From: Kurthia gibsonii
GTDB lineage: Bacteria > Bacillota > Bacilli > Bacillales_A > Planococcaceae
NCBI RefSeq assembly: GCF_006539985.1
Contig: NZ_BJOB01000018.1
Location: forward strand, 1 to 49,812
Reading direction: 5' to 3'
DNA: 49,812 nucleotides
Shown: piece after piece, positions 8,304 through 16,475 of the stretch
Position numbering within the stretch: the stretch's first letter is position 1
Layout: every line of letters starts with the position of its first letter
Notes under the pieces: model-generated
Told to the model about the DNA's origin: nothing
Database searches by the model: none
The model's input: only the letters and a program-made list of their open reading frames with translations
Translations under genes and position numbers: made by a program

Positions 8304-8510
8304 TCACAATCTAGTGCGCTTTTGTTCTTGAATACGGTCTAATTTTTTTAACGTGTTGTATAAAATCAGTACACCGACAAGATTACAAATTGTACCTAGA
8401 CTAAATATAGTCCAAAATACTGTAGCTTCTAAATTGCGCGTAAAAGCAAATGTAATACTTAAAGAGCCTATGACGACAAGTGAAATAATCCATACAAATT
8501 GTTTAAACAT
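8304..8510 (-). CDS. Small two-helix membrane protein, unknown
   Basis: 68 residues with two membrane segments (about 5-24 and 31-52) and a basic tail (KLDRIQEQKRTRL), so probably hairpin-inserted with a cytoplasmic C-terminus. AGGAGTGTGATCC before the ATG supports translation. It sits between the DUF7662-like gene (21 bases) and yebE, probably in one transcript. I do not recognise a family. Confidence 0.65.
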   Translation of the reverse strand: MFKQFVWIISLVVIGSLSITFAFTRNLEATVFWTIFSLGTICNLVGVLILYNTLKKLDRIQEQKRTRL

Positions 8511-8531
8511 GGATCACACTCCTTTATGCTG

Positions 8532-8852
8532 TTAGTTTTCTATAAGATGCATTTCAATTTTTCGACTCGTCCGACTTCTTTTCTTTGTTAACAATGCCTT
8601 TGCAGATTTCCGAAATTCGACATATTCACCGAATTGTATATATTCTACCCGAAAACCAGCTTCTAACCAAGCAGCAGACTGCACGTATGTACCACTTCTT
8701 GTATTTCCCCACCATGCTTGATACTTATATGCAGACTGTGGAAGCGAGGTTTGTAGGATTTCTTCAATTTTTTTAAAACTTAAAATCACTTGTTCCTTTT
8801 CTTGTTGTTGTAAAAATTCATGGAGTGGAAAATATTTTCCGTTTCCTTTCAT
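8532..8852 (-). CDS. DUF7662-like small protein
   Basis: 106 residues, no membrane segment. The pattern YFPLHEFLQQQ, LSFKKIEEIL, LPQSAYKYQAWWGNTRSGT and WLEAGFRVEYI matches a small domain seen alone or fused to restriction and antitoxin-like proteins (DUF7662 in current naming, from memory). Its function is not established; the Trp-rich AWWGN core suggests a binding pocket. Basic C-terminal tail. First gene of the yebE group. Confidence 0.65.
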   Translation of the reverse strand: MKGNGKYFPLHEFLQQQEKEQVILSFKKIEEILQTSLPQSAYKYQAWWGNTRSGTYVQSAAWLEAGFRVEYIQFGEYVEFRKSAKALLTKKRSRTSRKIEMHLIEN

Positions 8853-8959
8853 TCTATAACGTCCTTTCTATATTACGGTTCGATTTTATAATTCTAACAT
8901 AAAATAGAAGTAATATTCTAAAAATTCTAAATTAAAGAAAAATACATGTTTTACTTACA

Positions 8960-8990
8960 GAAAAAGGACTTCAAGTGAATGAAGTCCTTC
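8960..8990 (-). terminator. Intrinsic terminator of the GTPase gene
   Basis: A perfect 10-bp stem AAGGACTTCA/TGAAGTCCTT with a 6-nt loop, followed by a T-run on the minus strand. Confidence 0.9.
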
Positions 8991-8998
8991 TTACACAT

Positions 8999-10024
8999 TT
9001 ATTTTTTCTTCTTTTTCTTTTTCTCTTTTTCTTGTTCTTCTTTTAAAAACATATTATAGAGCGGCTTTAATGAGTTTGCATCTAAGTCGATATCACGTTC
9101 ATAGGCATATTTTACAGCATAACCGAGTGAAATCGTCATCGTCGCTGCAACCGAACCTGCTGCAACTGAACCTGCTCCTGGAATCAGCTTCACAACCTGG
9201 CGGAAGATCGTTCGTCCCACACTTCCGACAACGGTCGCAATAATCATCTCTTTTGCGCGATCTTTTGTAATCGGCTTATTATATAATTTGGCTAATTTAA
9301 TCATCATCGCTACTTGTAATGCCGTTAAAGGTCCAAAGTCTGCTCCTGGTAGAGGAATTGCACCGATTGCAGCAGCAGAAGCCCCAGAAGCTAAAATCCA
9401 CTTTTTCGCAGTAGATGACTTATCTGCCATGTGTGTTGCCATCAGTACGTCCTTTTTTCCTTTTTCTAAAATACGCAAAATTTGGTTTTGTAACATCGAC
9501 ATATTTTCACCTGTACGTGAAGAAATCGGAACGACTGGATAGTTATAAGCCGTATTGTCTTGAATATATTTGACCAAATCACCTACATCTTCAGCAGCAT
9601 CAATCTTATTTAAGACAATTAAAATATCTTGATTCACTTCTCGAATTTGTTTTAACGTTTGTAGTTCATAATCTGACAGCACTGTTCCAGCAGCATTTAA
9701 AAAGAATAAAACAACATCTGCTTCTTTGAAAAACTTCAATGTTTGTTGTGAATTTTCACTGTTTACATCTTGTAACCCAGGTGTATCCACAAAAACAATT
9801 TTGTCATGCAGTGCATATTTTTCAATCGACACCGTCTCACCTGGTTTTGCACCTACACGCGCTACTTCCCCATCCATTAGACGATTAATTGTTGAAGATT
9901 TTCCTGCATTAACATCACCAATCATCGCAATTAAAATCTCTTGATCCAATTGTTTATTAATTTCGGCTGACTGCTCCGCAAAAATTTTATCAAATTGCTC
10001 ATCTGAAAAAGGTTGTTTCTCCAT
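8999..10024 (-). CDS. Era/dynamin-like GTPase with hydrophobic C-terminal domain (DUF697-like)
   Basis: 341 residues. The G domain shows G1 GDVNAGKSS (about 37-45), G3 DTPGLQD (about 80) and G4 NKID (about 138). From about 205 the protein becomes Ala/Gly-rich and hydrophobic (ASGASAAAIGAIPLPGADFG... PGAGSVAAGSVAATM), as in YcjF/DUF697-type GTPases associated with membranes. The end is an almost pure lysine run (EEQEKEKKKKKKK), probably an electrostatic membrane or RNA contact. The start has AAGGAGTGAGC upstream. Single gene with its own terminator. The cellular role of this group is not settled. Confidence 0.82.
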   Translation of the reverse strand: MEKQPFSDEQFDKIFAEQSAEINKQLDQEILIAMIGDVNAGKSSTINRLMDGEVARVGAKPGETVSIEKYALHDKIVFVDTPGLQDVNSENSQQTLKFFKEADVVLFFLNAAGTVLSDYELQTLKQIREVNQDILIVLNKIDAAEDVGDLVKYIQDNTAYNYPVVPISSRTGENMSMLQNQILRILEKGKKDVLMATHMADKSSTAKKWILASGASAAAIGAIPLPGADFGPLTALQVAMMIKLAKLYNKPITKDRAKEMIIATVVGSVGRTIFRQVVKLIPGAGSVAAGSVAATMTISLGYAVKYAYERDIDLDANSLKPLYNMFLKEEQEKEKKKKKKK

Positions 10025-10079
10025 GTATTGCTCACTCCTTTTATAATGCCGAACTATGTGACTGACCAGTTCTTATAAA

Positions 10080-11021
10080 TTAAATACCCGCATACTCGGC
10101 TAATTCACGCTCATATTTATTTAATGACGAAGCTGAAACATCAAAATATTCTGCAATCGCTTTTACCGTTGTATCGATTTTTTCGAAATATCCATGGTCA
10201 TTACCGAAACGAATCGCGCCAGCTGCAATGGCGACTGGTTTACGCGCTTTTGGTTGTTTTTCAACAACAAAGTCTTGCGTCAATTGTAGAATGCGCTCTG
10301 CGTCGCGTCCCTGTTCTTCTAAGTATGCCATAATGCGATCGAAAACTTCTGTTTCAAAATCTGTAAATTCATTACCTTCAAAACCATTCTCAACAAGTTT
10401 CTTCCATAATTCCATAGAATCGTTCATTGTTTTTTCTTTAAAGAACTGTTCAAAAATTGCTGTATGATCGACTGGGAAGAAAATCATACTCGAAATCGCT
10501 AAATGATGTTGTTCATCAATTGGCAGTATGAAGCAAAATACATGAACATTCTCTGGAATAGGACGTTCACCTTCGCGTCTTAGTTCCACTAATGCCTTCG
10601 TATCACTATGTTCTACAATCATATAGTCGTCTTTTACTTCTTTAATTTTTCCGATTAATAAAGATGGGTGTGACCAATTCTCTAAGCGTTCTTTTAAGGC
10701 TGGACGAATCGTATCTTTTAATACTCTTTCTAAATAGCCTGTCCAAATATCTAAGCGTTCTTCAAAGAAGAAATAATCAATGGCAATCGCTTCTACTAAT
10801 TCGATATCGAGTTTGTCACCTAGCGCTTCATTCCACTTTGCACCTACCGAATGATATGCTTCAAAATCTTGTTTTTTTGGATATAACTCATAAAAATTTT
10901 GAAGTACACGCTCCATTTCTTCGTCTACAACAACGTCTACTGTTACTGCCTCTTTATTCGCACAACACTTTTTATATTTTTTTCCACTACCACATGGGCA
11001 TGGGTCATTACGTCCAATCAT
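10080..11021 (-). CDS. SEC-C motif protein, paralogue of the 2432 gene
   Basis: 313 residues. The N-terminal zinc motif has C8, C10, C19 and C20. The last 45 residues ([16 protein letters not shown], then [23 protein letters not shown]) repeat the C-terminal segment of the 2432 protein, and the middle shares [25 protein letters not shown] beta segments around residues 115-185. The acidic linker of the paralogue is missing. AAGGAGTAGG precedes ATG 11021. The duplicate in the same 9 kb suggests old paralogy within this lineage. Function unknown; zinc ligands plus an HTH-like tail suggest RNA or DNA contact. Confidence 0.75.
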   Translation of the reverse strand: MIGRNDPCPCGSGKKYKKCCANKEAVTVDVVVDEEMERVLQNFYELYPKKQDFEAYHSVGAKWNEALGDKLDIELVEAIAIDYFFFEERLDIWTGYLERVLKDTIRPALKERLENWSHPSLLIGKIKEVKDDYMIVEHSDTKALVELRREGERPIPENVHVFCFILPIDEQHHLAISSMIFFPVDHTAIFEQFFKEKTMNDSMELWKKLVENGFEGNEFTDFETEVFDRIMAYLEEQGRDAERILQLTQDFVVEKQPKARKPVAIAAGAIRFGNDHGYFEKIDTTVKAIAEYFDVSASSLNKYERELAEYAGI

Positions 11022-11125
11022 TTTTCCTACTCCTTTTAAAAAAACTTTTACTGTAACACTATAACACCTTTAGAAACATTCCGCTAAACAGTGAAATTCA
11101 CCTTAAAGTATGCTATTTTTTTAAT

Positions 11126-11596
11126 ATGAAAAAATATATTCCGTTACTTTTATTAATCGTCATTATTTTCATTTCATCTAGTCAGAGTTATGAACAACAA
11201 TCTATCGTACCAACCTTGCAACAACTTCTACCAAATCAACCGTTCTACAACTTCTTATCACTATTTAAAATTCCATATTGGGGAATTACAGTGTCTGTTG
11301 AAGAACGTGGTTATTATTACTTCATTGAATTTTTAGTACGAAAAGCTGCACATATGCTATCTTTTGGTGCGATGGCAATCGTTATCTATATCGCGTTATT
11401 CCCAAGAAAATATCGCTATGTATATGCGCTTATCATCACGTTCATCCTCGCCTTATCAGATGAATTTCATCAGTACTTTACAGATGGTCGCACAGCTACC
11501 ATGTCGGATGTGTGGTTAGATACATTCGGTGGTTTTTTATTAATGACTTTATTTGTTTTTATCTTAGCTCTGATTCGAAAATGGAAAGCAAAATGA
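11126..11596 (+). CDS. VanZ family membrane protein
   Basis: 156 residues with about four membrane segments. The family pattern is present: FISSSQS after the first helix, RKAAHMLSFG at about 73-82, and the closing signature LSDEFHQYFTDGRTATMSDVWLDTFGG. VanZ proteins confer teicoplanin tolerance in enterococci; most chromosomal relatives are of unknown role. No Shine-Dalgarno sequence precedes the ATG. A possible -10 box (TATGCT, 11109-11114) lies only 12 bases before it, so the message may be nearly leaderless. The start is kept because it begins the first membrane helix. Confidence 0.88.
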   Translation: MKKYIPLLLLIVIIFISSSQSYEQQSIVPTLQQLLPNQPFYNFLSLFKIPYWGITVSVEERGYYYFIEFLVRKAAHMLSFGAMAIVIYIALFPRKYRYVYALIITFILALSDEFHQYFTDGRTATMSDVWLDTFGGFLLMTLFVFILALIRKWKAK

Positions 11597-11598
11597 TA

Positions 11599-11638
11599 AT
11601 AAAACACATCCTCTCGTATATAGAAGGATGTGTCTTAT
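11599..11638. terminator. Bidirectional terminator between VanZ-like and GNAT genes
   Basis: A 9-bp stem ACACATCCT/AGGATGTGT with a T-rich tail on the minus side (TTTTATT) and a weaker one on the plus side. Confidence 0.75.
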
Positions 11639-11641
11639 CGT

Positions 11642-12148
11642 TTAGAGTAATAGTGTCATCAAGTATTCATCATAATACTCTTGTCCTTTTTTCATAGACT
11701 TCTTTTCAATGCCTACCACTTCAAAACCTAATTTCTTATAGAGTGAAAATGCTGGTGTATTCGTTGTCACAACACTTAAATTCAACTTCTCAATATCAGG
11801 GTCTTCTTTAGAGTCATCAATGATTTTTTGAATTAATGCGATACCTGCACCTGTACCCCGGGCTTTCCCTGATACATAAACTGCACCAATCTGCGCACGA
11901 TGCGACATTTTAATCATTTTCTCTTTTTGCAATGTAGCTGCACCAACTAACTCCCCATCTAAAAAAGCACCATAAAACTGCTCGGCATTCGAGCGTGTCA
12001 CTTCACGTACGAGATCAATTGGATTTTCAATTGCTGCTGCTTCCTCATAAGACATTGCAAAAACTTCCGGGACTTCTTGTAACGCTTCTTTTCGAAGCGC
12101 CCAGTAAGCATGTGCATCATCCTCTACTAATTTGCGTATTTCTAGCAT
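11642..12148 (-). CDS. GNAT family N-acetyltransferase
   Basis: 168 residues. The acetyl-CoA binding motif A is visible as AVYVSGKARGTGAGIALIQKII, with motif B NTPAFSLYKKLGFEVVG. The N-terminus (RKLVEDDAHAYWALRKEAL... SYEEAAA) is of the YokL/RimJ-like small-acceptor type. It resembles the gene at 33787-34302 in layout and in the closing YDEYLM/YIDEYHM segment, so the two are paralogues. AAAGGAGC precedes the ATG. Substrate not predictable. Confidence 0.85.
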   Translation of the reverse strand: MLEIRKLVEDDAHAYWALRKEALQEVPEVFAMSYEEAAAIENPIDLVREVTRSNAEQFYGAFLDGELVGAATLQKEKMIKMSHRAQIGAVYVSGKARGTGAGIALIQKIIDDSKEDPDIEKLNLSVVTTNTPAFSLYKKLGFEVVGIEKKSMKKGQEYYDEYLMTLLL

Positions 12149-12244
12149 GATTTTAGCTCCTTTAGCGATTTAAATATCGCAAAGTTTTCGACAGATTACC
12201 TTCCATCCTTTACCCATAGCTAAACCATTCTAAAACCTTTTCTT

Positions 12245-13087
12245 TTATAAAGAACCCACCAAGATTTCGACATCAATTGTAATTTCATCTAGCTGTAAGT
12301 CTTCGATTTTCTTCTCTTGATGCCAGCCCATCGGTGTCATATGTGCAAGTAATGGGACAAGTTCTGTGGATATCTTTTTTGTCGTTGTCACGCGGAAGAT
12401 ATCCACATGTGGAAAACTCTCTTTAAATCGTTCAACTGTTTGACTGTTCGAGTAATCTTCTTTATCGGATGTCGCGTAGAATTGTTTTCGTAACTCTTTT
12501 AAATAGCCGCTCTGTGGAACGACTTTAATCACTTTGCCATTCGGCTGTAATAAACGCTTAAATTCCTCATAATTCGCAGGCGATAAAATATTTAAAATGA
12601 CGTCGAATTTCTTCGATGCATAGGGGCTTTTCGCTAAATCTCCTACAACCCATAAAATATCGGTATAGTTCTTCGCAGCCGCCACGATTCCTTCTTTTGA
12701 AAGGTCAACCCCTGTCGCAATCATCTCGTGTTCACATTGTTCTTTTAGTTTATAAAGATGCGTTCCTTCACCACAACCTGTATCTAATACCGTCATCACT
12801 TCAGGTAAGTTCGTCAGCTGTTGTAAAATCACATCATATACATCCGCATATAACATGGCATCGAGCACTTGTTTACGCGCTTCAAATAACTTTTGATCAT
12901 ACATCGATTGAACAGGATGTGTTAGTAAATTAATATAACCTTGTTTTGCTAAATCAAAGCTATGACCATTTTTACATACAAGTGTTTTTTCCTCTTGCAT
13001 GTGAAATGCTTGCTCACAATGTGGGCAGCGAAATAGCTGTGCATTCTTTTGAAGCCACTGTGCGCTCATTTGTTTTTTGGATAACAT
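12245..13087 (-). CDS. rlmA: 23S rRNA (guanine-N1-)-methyltransferase, RlmA family
   Basis: 280 residues. An N-terminal zinc finger (FRCPHCEQAF... LVCKNGHSFDLAKQGYINLL) is diagnostic for RlmA/TlrB enzymes. It is followed by a Rossmann methyltransferase core with the SAM motif VLDTGCGEGTHLY and the NILSPANYEEFKR catalytic segment. Gram-positive members (RlmAII) methylate G748 in hairpin 35 of 23S rRNA near the macrolide tunnel; E. coli RlmA targets G745. Downstream of menA, separated from it by a strong terminator, so independently expressed. Confidence 0.9.
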   Translation of the reverse strand: MLSKKQMSAQWLQKNAQLFRCPHCEQAFHMQEEKTLVCKNGHSFDLAKQGYINLLTHPVQSMYDQKLFEARKQVLDAMLYADVYDVILQQLTNLPEVMTVLDTGCGEGTHLYKLKEQCEHEMIATGVDLSKEGIVAAAKNYTDILWVVGDLAKSPYASKKFDVILNILSPANYEEFKRLLQPNGKVIKVVPQSGYLKELRKQFYATSDKEDYSNSQTVERFKESFPHVDIFRVTTTKKISTELVPLLAHMTPMGWHQEKKIEDLQLDEITIDVEILVGSL

Positions 13088-13102
13088 CTTTCACATTCCC
13101 TT

Positions 13103-13140
13103 CAAAAAAAGAAGCAGAAAACGCGTATTCGTCTTCCGCA
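13103..13140 (-). terminator. Intrinsic terminator of menA
   Basis: A 10-bp stem (GCGGAAGACG with CGTTTTCTGC, two G-U) and a 6-nt loop, then TTCTTTTTTT on the minus strand. It lies between menA and rlmA. Confidence 0.85.
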
Positions 13141-13147
13141 ACTTTTG

Positions 13148-14077
13148 TTATTTTATAAGATATTCAATGATTAAACCAATTGATAATAAGAAACCAAAGA
13201 ATGTATTTGTTAAAGCAGTTGATTTCATCGCCAAACCTTGTTTCATCGGGATGCCTTCGCCTTCTTTAAAGTTCTTAATTGCTGCAATTGGTTTTGGCAC
13301 ACTAATGAAGACGAATAGTAACCACGGACTAACAACACCGAATACGACTAAACCGACAATCCACGCATACGATACGATGAACGAAATCGCCAGCAACTGA
13401 ATCGCTTTTTCACGTCCTAGTAGAATCGCAAGTGTTTTACGACCACCAATTGTATCTTCTTTAATATCACGAATATTATTCGACATATTAATACCACCAA
13501 CTAAAATACCCAGTGGTACAGATACTAAAAAGCTCGTCATACTCACGTCACCTGTTTGGATGAAGTAAGCAATAAGAATAAAGCCAATTCCCATACTCAG
13601 TCCTGCAAAGAGTTCACCAAATGGTGTGTAAGCAATCGGCATTGGACCACCTGTGTATAAGTAACCGATTAACATACCAATAATTCCGATGACCACAAGC
13701 CACCAACTTGAATTCATACAAATATAGATTCCAATTAATATGGATAGACCGTATAAGATTAAGGCGAATGCCAATACAGAAGACGGTTTTGTACCATGTC
13801 GTACAAGCGCACCACCAATCCCTACTGAATCAGCAGTGTCTAAACCTCTTTTAAAATCATAATATTCATTGAATAAATTCGTCGCAATTTGTAAAAACAA
13901 ACCGCAGACAAGCATTGCCGTAAATAAAAGCCAATTGATTGGACCATCATTAAGCGCGAGCATTGTCCCTAAAATAACAGGCGCAAAAGTTGCTGTTAAT
14001 GTATGTGGACGTGTTAATTGCCACATTAATTTTAGCGTACTAATATCTTCAATCGGCTGATTTGTTTGTTTCGCCAT
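13148..14077 (-). CDS. menA: 1,4-dihydroxy-2-naphthoate polyprenyltransferase
   Basis: 309 residues and eight to nine membrane helices of the UbiA fold. The first Asp-rich motif is NEYYDFKRGLDTADS (about 70-84), and the second is NNIRDIKEDTIGGRKTLA (about 195-212), which together bind the Mg-prenyl diphosphate. It attaches the isoprenoid tail to DHNA in menaquinone synthesis at the membrane, so the organism respires with menaquinone. GAAAGGAAG precedes the ATG. Monocistronic with its own terminator and divergent from the guanidine-riboswitch operon. No other men gene is in the window. Confidence 0.93.
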   Translation of the reverse strand: MAKQTNQPIEDISTLKLMWQLTRPHTLTATFAPVILGTMLALNDGPINWLLFTAMLVCGLFLQIATNLFNEYYDFKRGLDTADSVGIGGALVRHGTKPSSVLAFALILYGLSILIGIYICMNSSWWLVVIGIIGMLIGYLYTGGPMPIAYTPFGELFAGLSMGIGFILIAYFIQTGDVSMTSFLVSVPLGILVGGINMSNNIRDIKEDTIGGRKTLAILLGREKAIQLLAISFIVSYAWIVGLVVFGVVSPWLLFVFISVPKPIAAIKNFKEGEGIPMKQGLAMKSTALTNTFFGFLLSIGLIIEYLIK

Positions 14078-14144
14078 GTTTTACTTCCTTTCGTACTTTC
14101 TATAACTCTATTATTCTACATGATTTTTCGTTTGATTGCTAAAG

Positions 14145-14173
14145 TTGAATTTTAATAAAAAGTTTGGTACAGT
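14145..14173 (+). promoter_or_regulatory. Promoter of the guanidine-exporter operon
   Basis: TTGAAT and TACAGT separated by exactly 17 bases, with the riboswitch aptamer starting about 15 bases beyond the predicted start site. Confidence 0.6.
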
Positions 14174-14195
14174 AAAGGCAACTAAAGCGTACAGA

Positions 14196-14292
14196 AGGAT
14201 TTCTAGGGTTCCGTAAACAAATTTGTTTAGACTGGTCCGAGAGAAATCCCGCATCAATTTGATGTGCCACGGAAGGACAAAAGCCTGGGAGT
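14196..14292 (+). promoter_or_regulatory. Guanidine-I (ykkC) riboswitch aptamer
   Basis: The conserved blocks of the ykkC class appear in order: CTAGGGTTCCG, a P1a stem (AAACAAATTTGTTT), ACTGGTCCGAGAGA, a variable stem (CATCAATTTGATG), CCACGGAAGGACAAAAGCC and TGGGAG. It is placed directly before a gdnCD operon, its known partner. The 3' GCCTGGGAG strand is shared with the following terminator stem, so guanidinium binding should block termination and switch the exporter on. Confidence 0.95.
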
Positions 14293-14329
14293 TTCACTGC
14301 AAGATGCAGTCAAGCTCTCAGGTTTTTTT
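14283..14329 (+). terminator. Riboswitch-controlled terminator
   Basis: CCTGGGAG pairs with CTCTCAGG around an inner perfect ACTGCA/TGCAGT hairpin, followed by seven T. Its 5' strand is part of the aptamer. Confidence 0.92.
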
Positions 14330-14354
14330 ATGTACATAGAAGGAGGAATTTATA

Positions 14355-14690
14355 ATGAAGCACTGGGCAGTTGTTGTTTTTGCTGCTGTACTCGAAACTT
14401 GCTGGGTTATTGGTTTAAAGCACGCAGATACTTGGTGGGAATGGTTACTTACCATTGCCGCACTCGTTTACACATTCAAATTATTATTAAATGCAGGTGA
14501 TCACCTACCTGTCGGAACAGTTTATGCTGTCTTTGTCGGATTAGGTACAGCTGGAACCGTACTAAGCGATATCGTTCTCTTTGATGCACCAATCGAATTT
14601 ATGAAAATCGCATTAATCGGTGTATTACTAATCGGTGTGATCGGACTCAAAATGGTAACACCCGATCGTACAGAAGGAGGTCAATCATAA
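14355..14690 (+). CDS. gdnC: Guanidinium exporter subunit GdnC (SMR family, YkkC)
   Basis: 111 residues and four membrane helices of the small multidrug resistance fold. The conserved Glu is in the first helix ([14 protein letters not shown]), followed by [19 protein letters not shown]. It matches B. subtilis YkkC along its length, as I recall it. With GdnD it forms a heteromeric, proton-coupled exporter of guanidinium. GAAGGAGG lies before the ATG. It is controlled by the guanidine-I riboswitch upstream and overlaps gdnD by one base (TAATG), which favours coupled translation in equal amounts. Confidence 0.95.
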   Translation: MKHWAVVVFAAVLETCWVIGLKHADTWWEWLLTIAALVYTFKLLLNAGDHLPVGTVYAVFVGLGTAGTVLSDIVLFDAPIEFMKIALIGVLLIGVIGLKMVTPDRTEGGQS

Positions 14691-15004
14691 TGGCTTGGAT
14701 TGCGCTTATTTTAGCAGGTTTTTGTGAAATTTTTGGTGTTGCCATGATGAACCGCTGGCAACTTTATCGTAATTGGCAAACGATTGTAGCACTGATTATT
14801 GGTTTTGGTATTAGTTTAGCCTTACTCTCTTACGCAATGGAAACAATTCCTATGGGAACTGCCTACGCTGTTTGGACGGGTATTGGCGCTGCTGGCGGTG
14901 CAGTAGTGGGTATGATTTTCTTCAAAGAATCAAAAGACTGGCGCCGTATTGTATTTATTACACTCATTTTAGTTGCTGCTATCGGTTTAAAATTATTTTC
15001 TTAG
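14690..15004 (+). CDS. gdnD: Guanidinium exporter subunit GdnD (SMR family, YkkD)
   Basis: 104 residues, four membrane helices. The helix-1 Glu is in LILAGFCEIFGVAMMN, and the segment AMETIPMGTAYAVWTGIGAAGGA matches B. subtilis YkkD closely. Partner of GdnC: the pair is required together for guanidinium export in characterised systems. Its start codon shares the last base of the gdnC stop, and its ribosome site (GGAGG) lies inside the gdnC end. I see no terminator between it and the next gene. Confidence 0.95.
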   Translation: MAWIALILAGFCEIFGVAMMNRWQLYRNWQTIVALIIGFGISLALLSYAMETIPMGTAYAVWTGIGAAGGAVVGMIFFKESKDWRRIVFITLILVAAIGLKLFS

Positions 15005-15049
15005 CGTTTATAATGAGAACACTTATGAAGTTTGAAGGGGTGCTTTAAC

Positions 15050-15484
15050 ATGAAGATTTTTAAAATTACAGATGTAGCAGATTTAGAAAAAGCATTCTCA
15101 ATCCGAAAAGAAGTATTTGTAGAAGAACAACATGTACCGATTGAAGAAGAGATTGATGCCTATGACACATTAGACGGTGAATGTGAACATGTTCTATTAA
15201 CAAAAGACGGTCAAGCTGTTGGTACAGGTCGCGTTCGCTTAGTCGATAACTATGGAAAAATCCAACGTGTTGCCATTCGACTAACAGAGCGTAAACACGG
15301 CTATGGTAAGGTCATCATTCAAAAACTAGAAGAACTTGCAGCAGCACGTGGTGCAACTAAAGCAAAATTAGATGCACAAGTTCATGCTATTGGTTTTTAC
15401 GAAAAGTTAGGCTACACTGTTCAATCTGACGTATTTATGGATGCTGGAATTGAGCATGTACTCATGACAAAATCGCTACATTAA
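15050..15484 (+). CDS. GNAT family N-acetyltransferase (YjcF/ElaA-like)
   Basis: 144 residues from the ATG at 15050, chosen because GAAGGGGTG sits 7 bases upstream; a TTG at 15032 lies inside that site. The N-terminal pattern FSIRKEVFVEEQHVPIEEEIDAYD and motif A VAIRLTERKHGYGKVIIQKLE belong to the YjcF/ElaA group. A TATAAT box at 15009-15014, 17 bases after TTTAAA inside the end of gdnD, suggests its own promoter. Substrate unknown. Confidence 0.87.
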   Translation: MKIFKITDVADLEKAFSIRKEVFVEEQHVPIEEEIDAYDTLDGECEHVLLTKDGQAVGTGRVRLVDNYGKIQRVAIRLTERKHGYGKVIIQKLEELAAARGATKAKLDAQVHAIGFYEKLGYTVQSDVFMDAGIEHVLMTKSLH

Positions 15485-15521
15485 AAAGAAGTCGTTTCTA
15501 TTTAGGAAGCGACTTCTTTTG
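15484..15521. terminator. Bidirectional terminator overlapping the EamA stop
   Basis: AAAAGAAGTCGTTTC/GAAGCGACTTCTTTT, 15 bp with one G-U. T-runs occur on both sides. The minus-strand stem encodes the last codons of the EamA gene, whose TAA lies in the loop. Confidence 0.88.
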
Positions 15522-16392
15522 TTATATTTTCTTTTTTCGGTGGTTTTATCACTGTATAAATAATCCCTCCAAAGATGAACAGCATACCAAGAATCTGCGC
15601 CACCGTTGGTCGGAAATCTAAAATCCAAATATCGAGTAAAATAGCGACTAATGGATCGACAAATACAAGTGCAGATACGAGTAATGTGGATAAGTTACGA
15701 ATACTATTAAAGAATAAGTAATATACAAAACCTGTATGAATAAAGCCCGTTCCTAAAATATACAACCAGTTACTCGTCGTTAACCCATGAAATACATCAA
15801 ACTGCACCATTGGGAATAAGATGACAATCCCAACCATCGTTTGAACAAATGTTAATGCATATGTAGATAGATGCTTCACTCCCCGTCCCACAAACATCGT
15901 CATCGCATAGCAAATAGCTGATAACATCGCATAGATGAAGCCCTCATTCCATAGTAAATGAAGCGAATCCACTTGTTGTACCCCTACGATTAAAATACTA
16001 CCTAAAAAGCATACGACAATGGCTAAAATTGCTGGAATCGTTAGACGCTCTTTTAAAAATATTCCGCCCAAAATTAACACAAAAATCGGCGCTAAATTAT
16101 AAATCGAAATCGCGAGCGAGATCTCCATTTCATTGAATGCTTTAAATAAAAACACCCAGTTAAATACGAGAAACACACCGCAAATTACCGTTTGAATAAC
16201 TTCTTTTCGTGACCACTGCTCTGTTTTATAACTCTTCGTTATAAGCCATAAACCACCTAAAAACAATGTCGCACAAATACACCTCACAAATACCAATTCT
16301 TCTGCTGGAACACCTGTTTGAATCGTAAAAAAACCAACCGAACCGAAAATTGCCATCGAGATTGTTAGCTGAATGGCTGCTTGCATATTCAT
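15502..16392 (-). CDS. EamA/DMT family permease
   Basis: 296 residues, ten predicted membrane helices in two EamA repeats (about 5-135 and 150-285), the standard DMT layout. Recognisable parts are SLAISIYNLAPIFVLILGGIFLKERLT at the end of the first repeat and ALVFVDPLVAILLD in the second. AGAAGGAGAC precedes the ATG. These proteins move amino acids, nucleosides or other metabolites, usually outward; the substrate is not predictable. Second EamA protein in the window (the other at 42034). Confidence 0.88.
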   Translation of the reverse strand: MNMQAAIQLTISMAIFGSVGFFTIQTGVPAEELVFVRCICATLFLGGLWLITKSYKTEQWSRKEVIQTVICGVFLVFNWVFLFKAFNEMEISLAISIYNLAPIFVLILGGIFLKERLTIPAILAIVVCFLGSILIVGVQQVDSLHLLWNEGFIYAMLSAICYAMTMFVGRGVKHLSTYALTFVQTMVGIVILFPMVQFDVFHGLTTSNWLYILGTGFIHTGFVYYLFFNSIRNLSTLLVSALVFVDPLVAILLDIWILDFRPTVAQILGMLFIFGGIIYTVIKPPKKENITKEVAS

Positions 16393-16439
16393 GTTGTCTC
16401 CTTCTCTCTTTTAAGGAATATTCTTACTATTATACCATG

Positions 16440-16475
16440 AAAAAAGAGTAAAAAGCAGAATGCCTTTTACTCTTT
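16440..16475 (-). terminator. Intrinsic terminator after the GyrI-like gene
   Basis: An AAAGAGTAAAAGGC/GCTTTTTACTCTTT-type stem followed by six T on the minus strand, abutting the stop codon. Confidence 0.88.
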
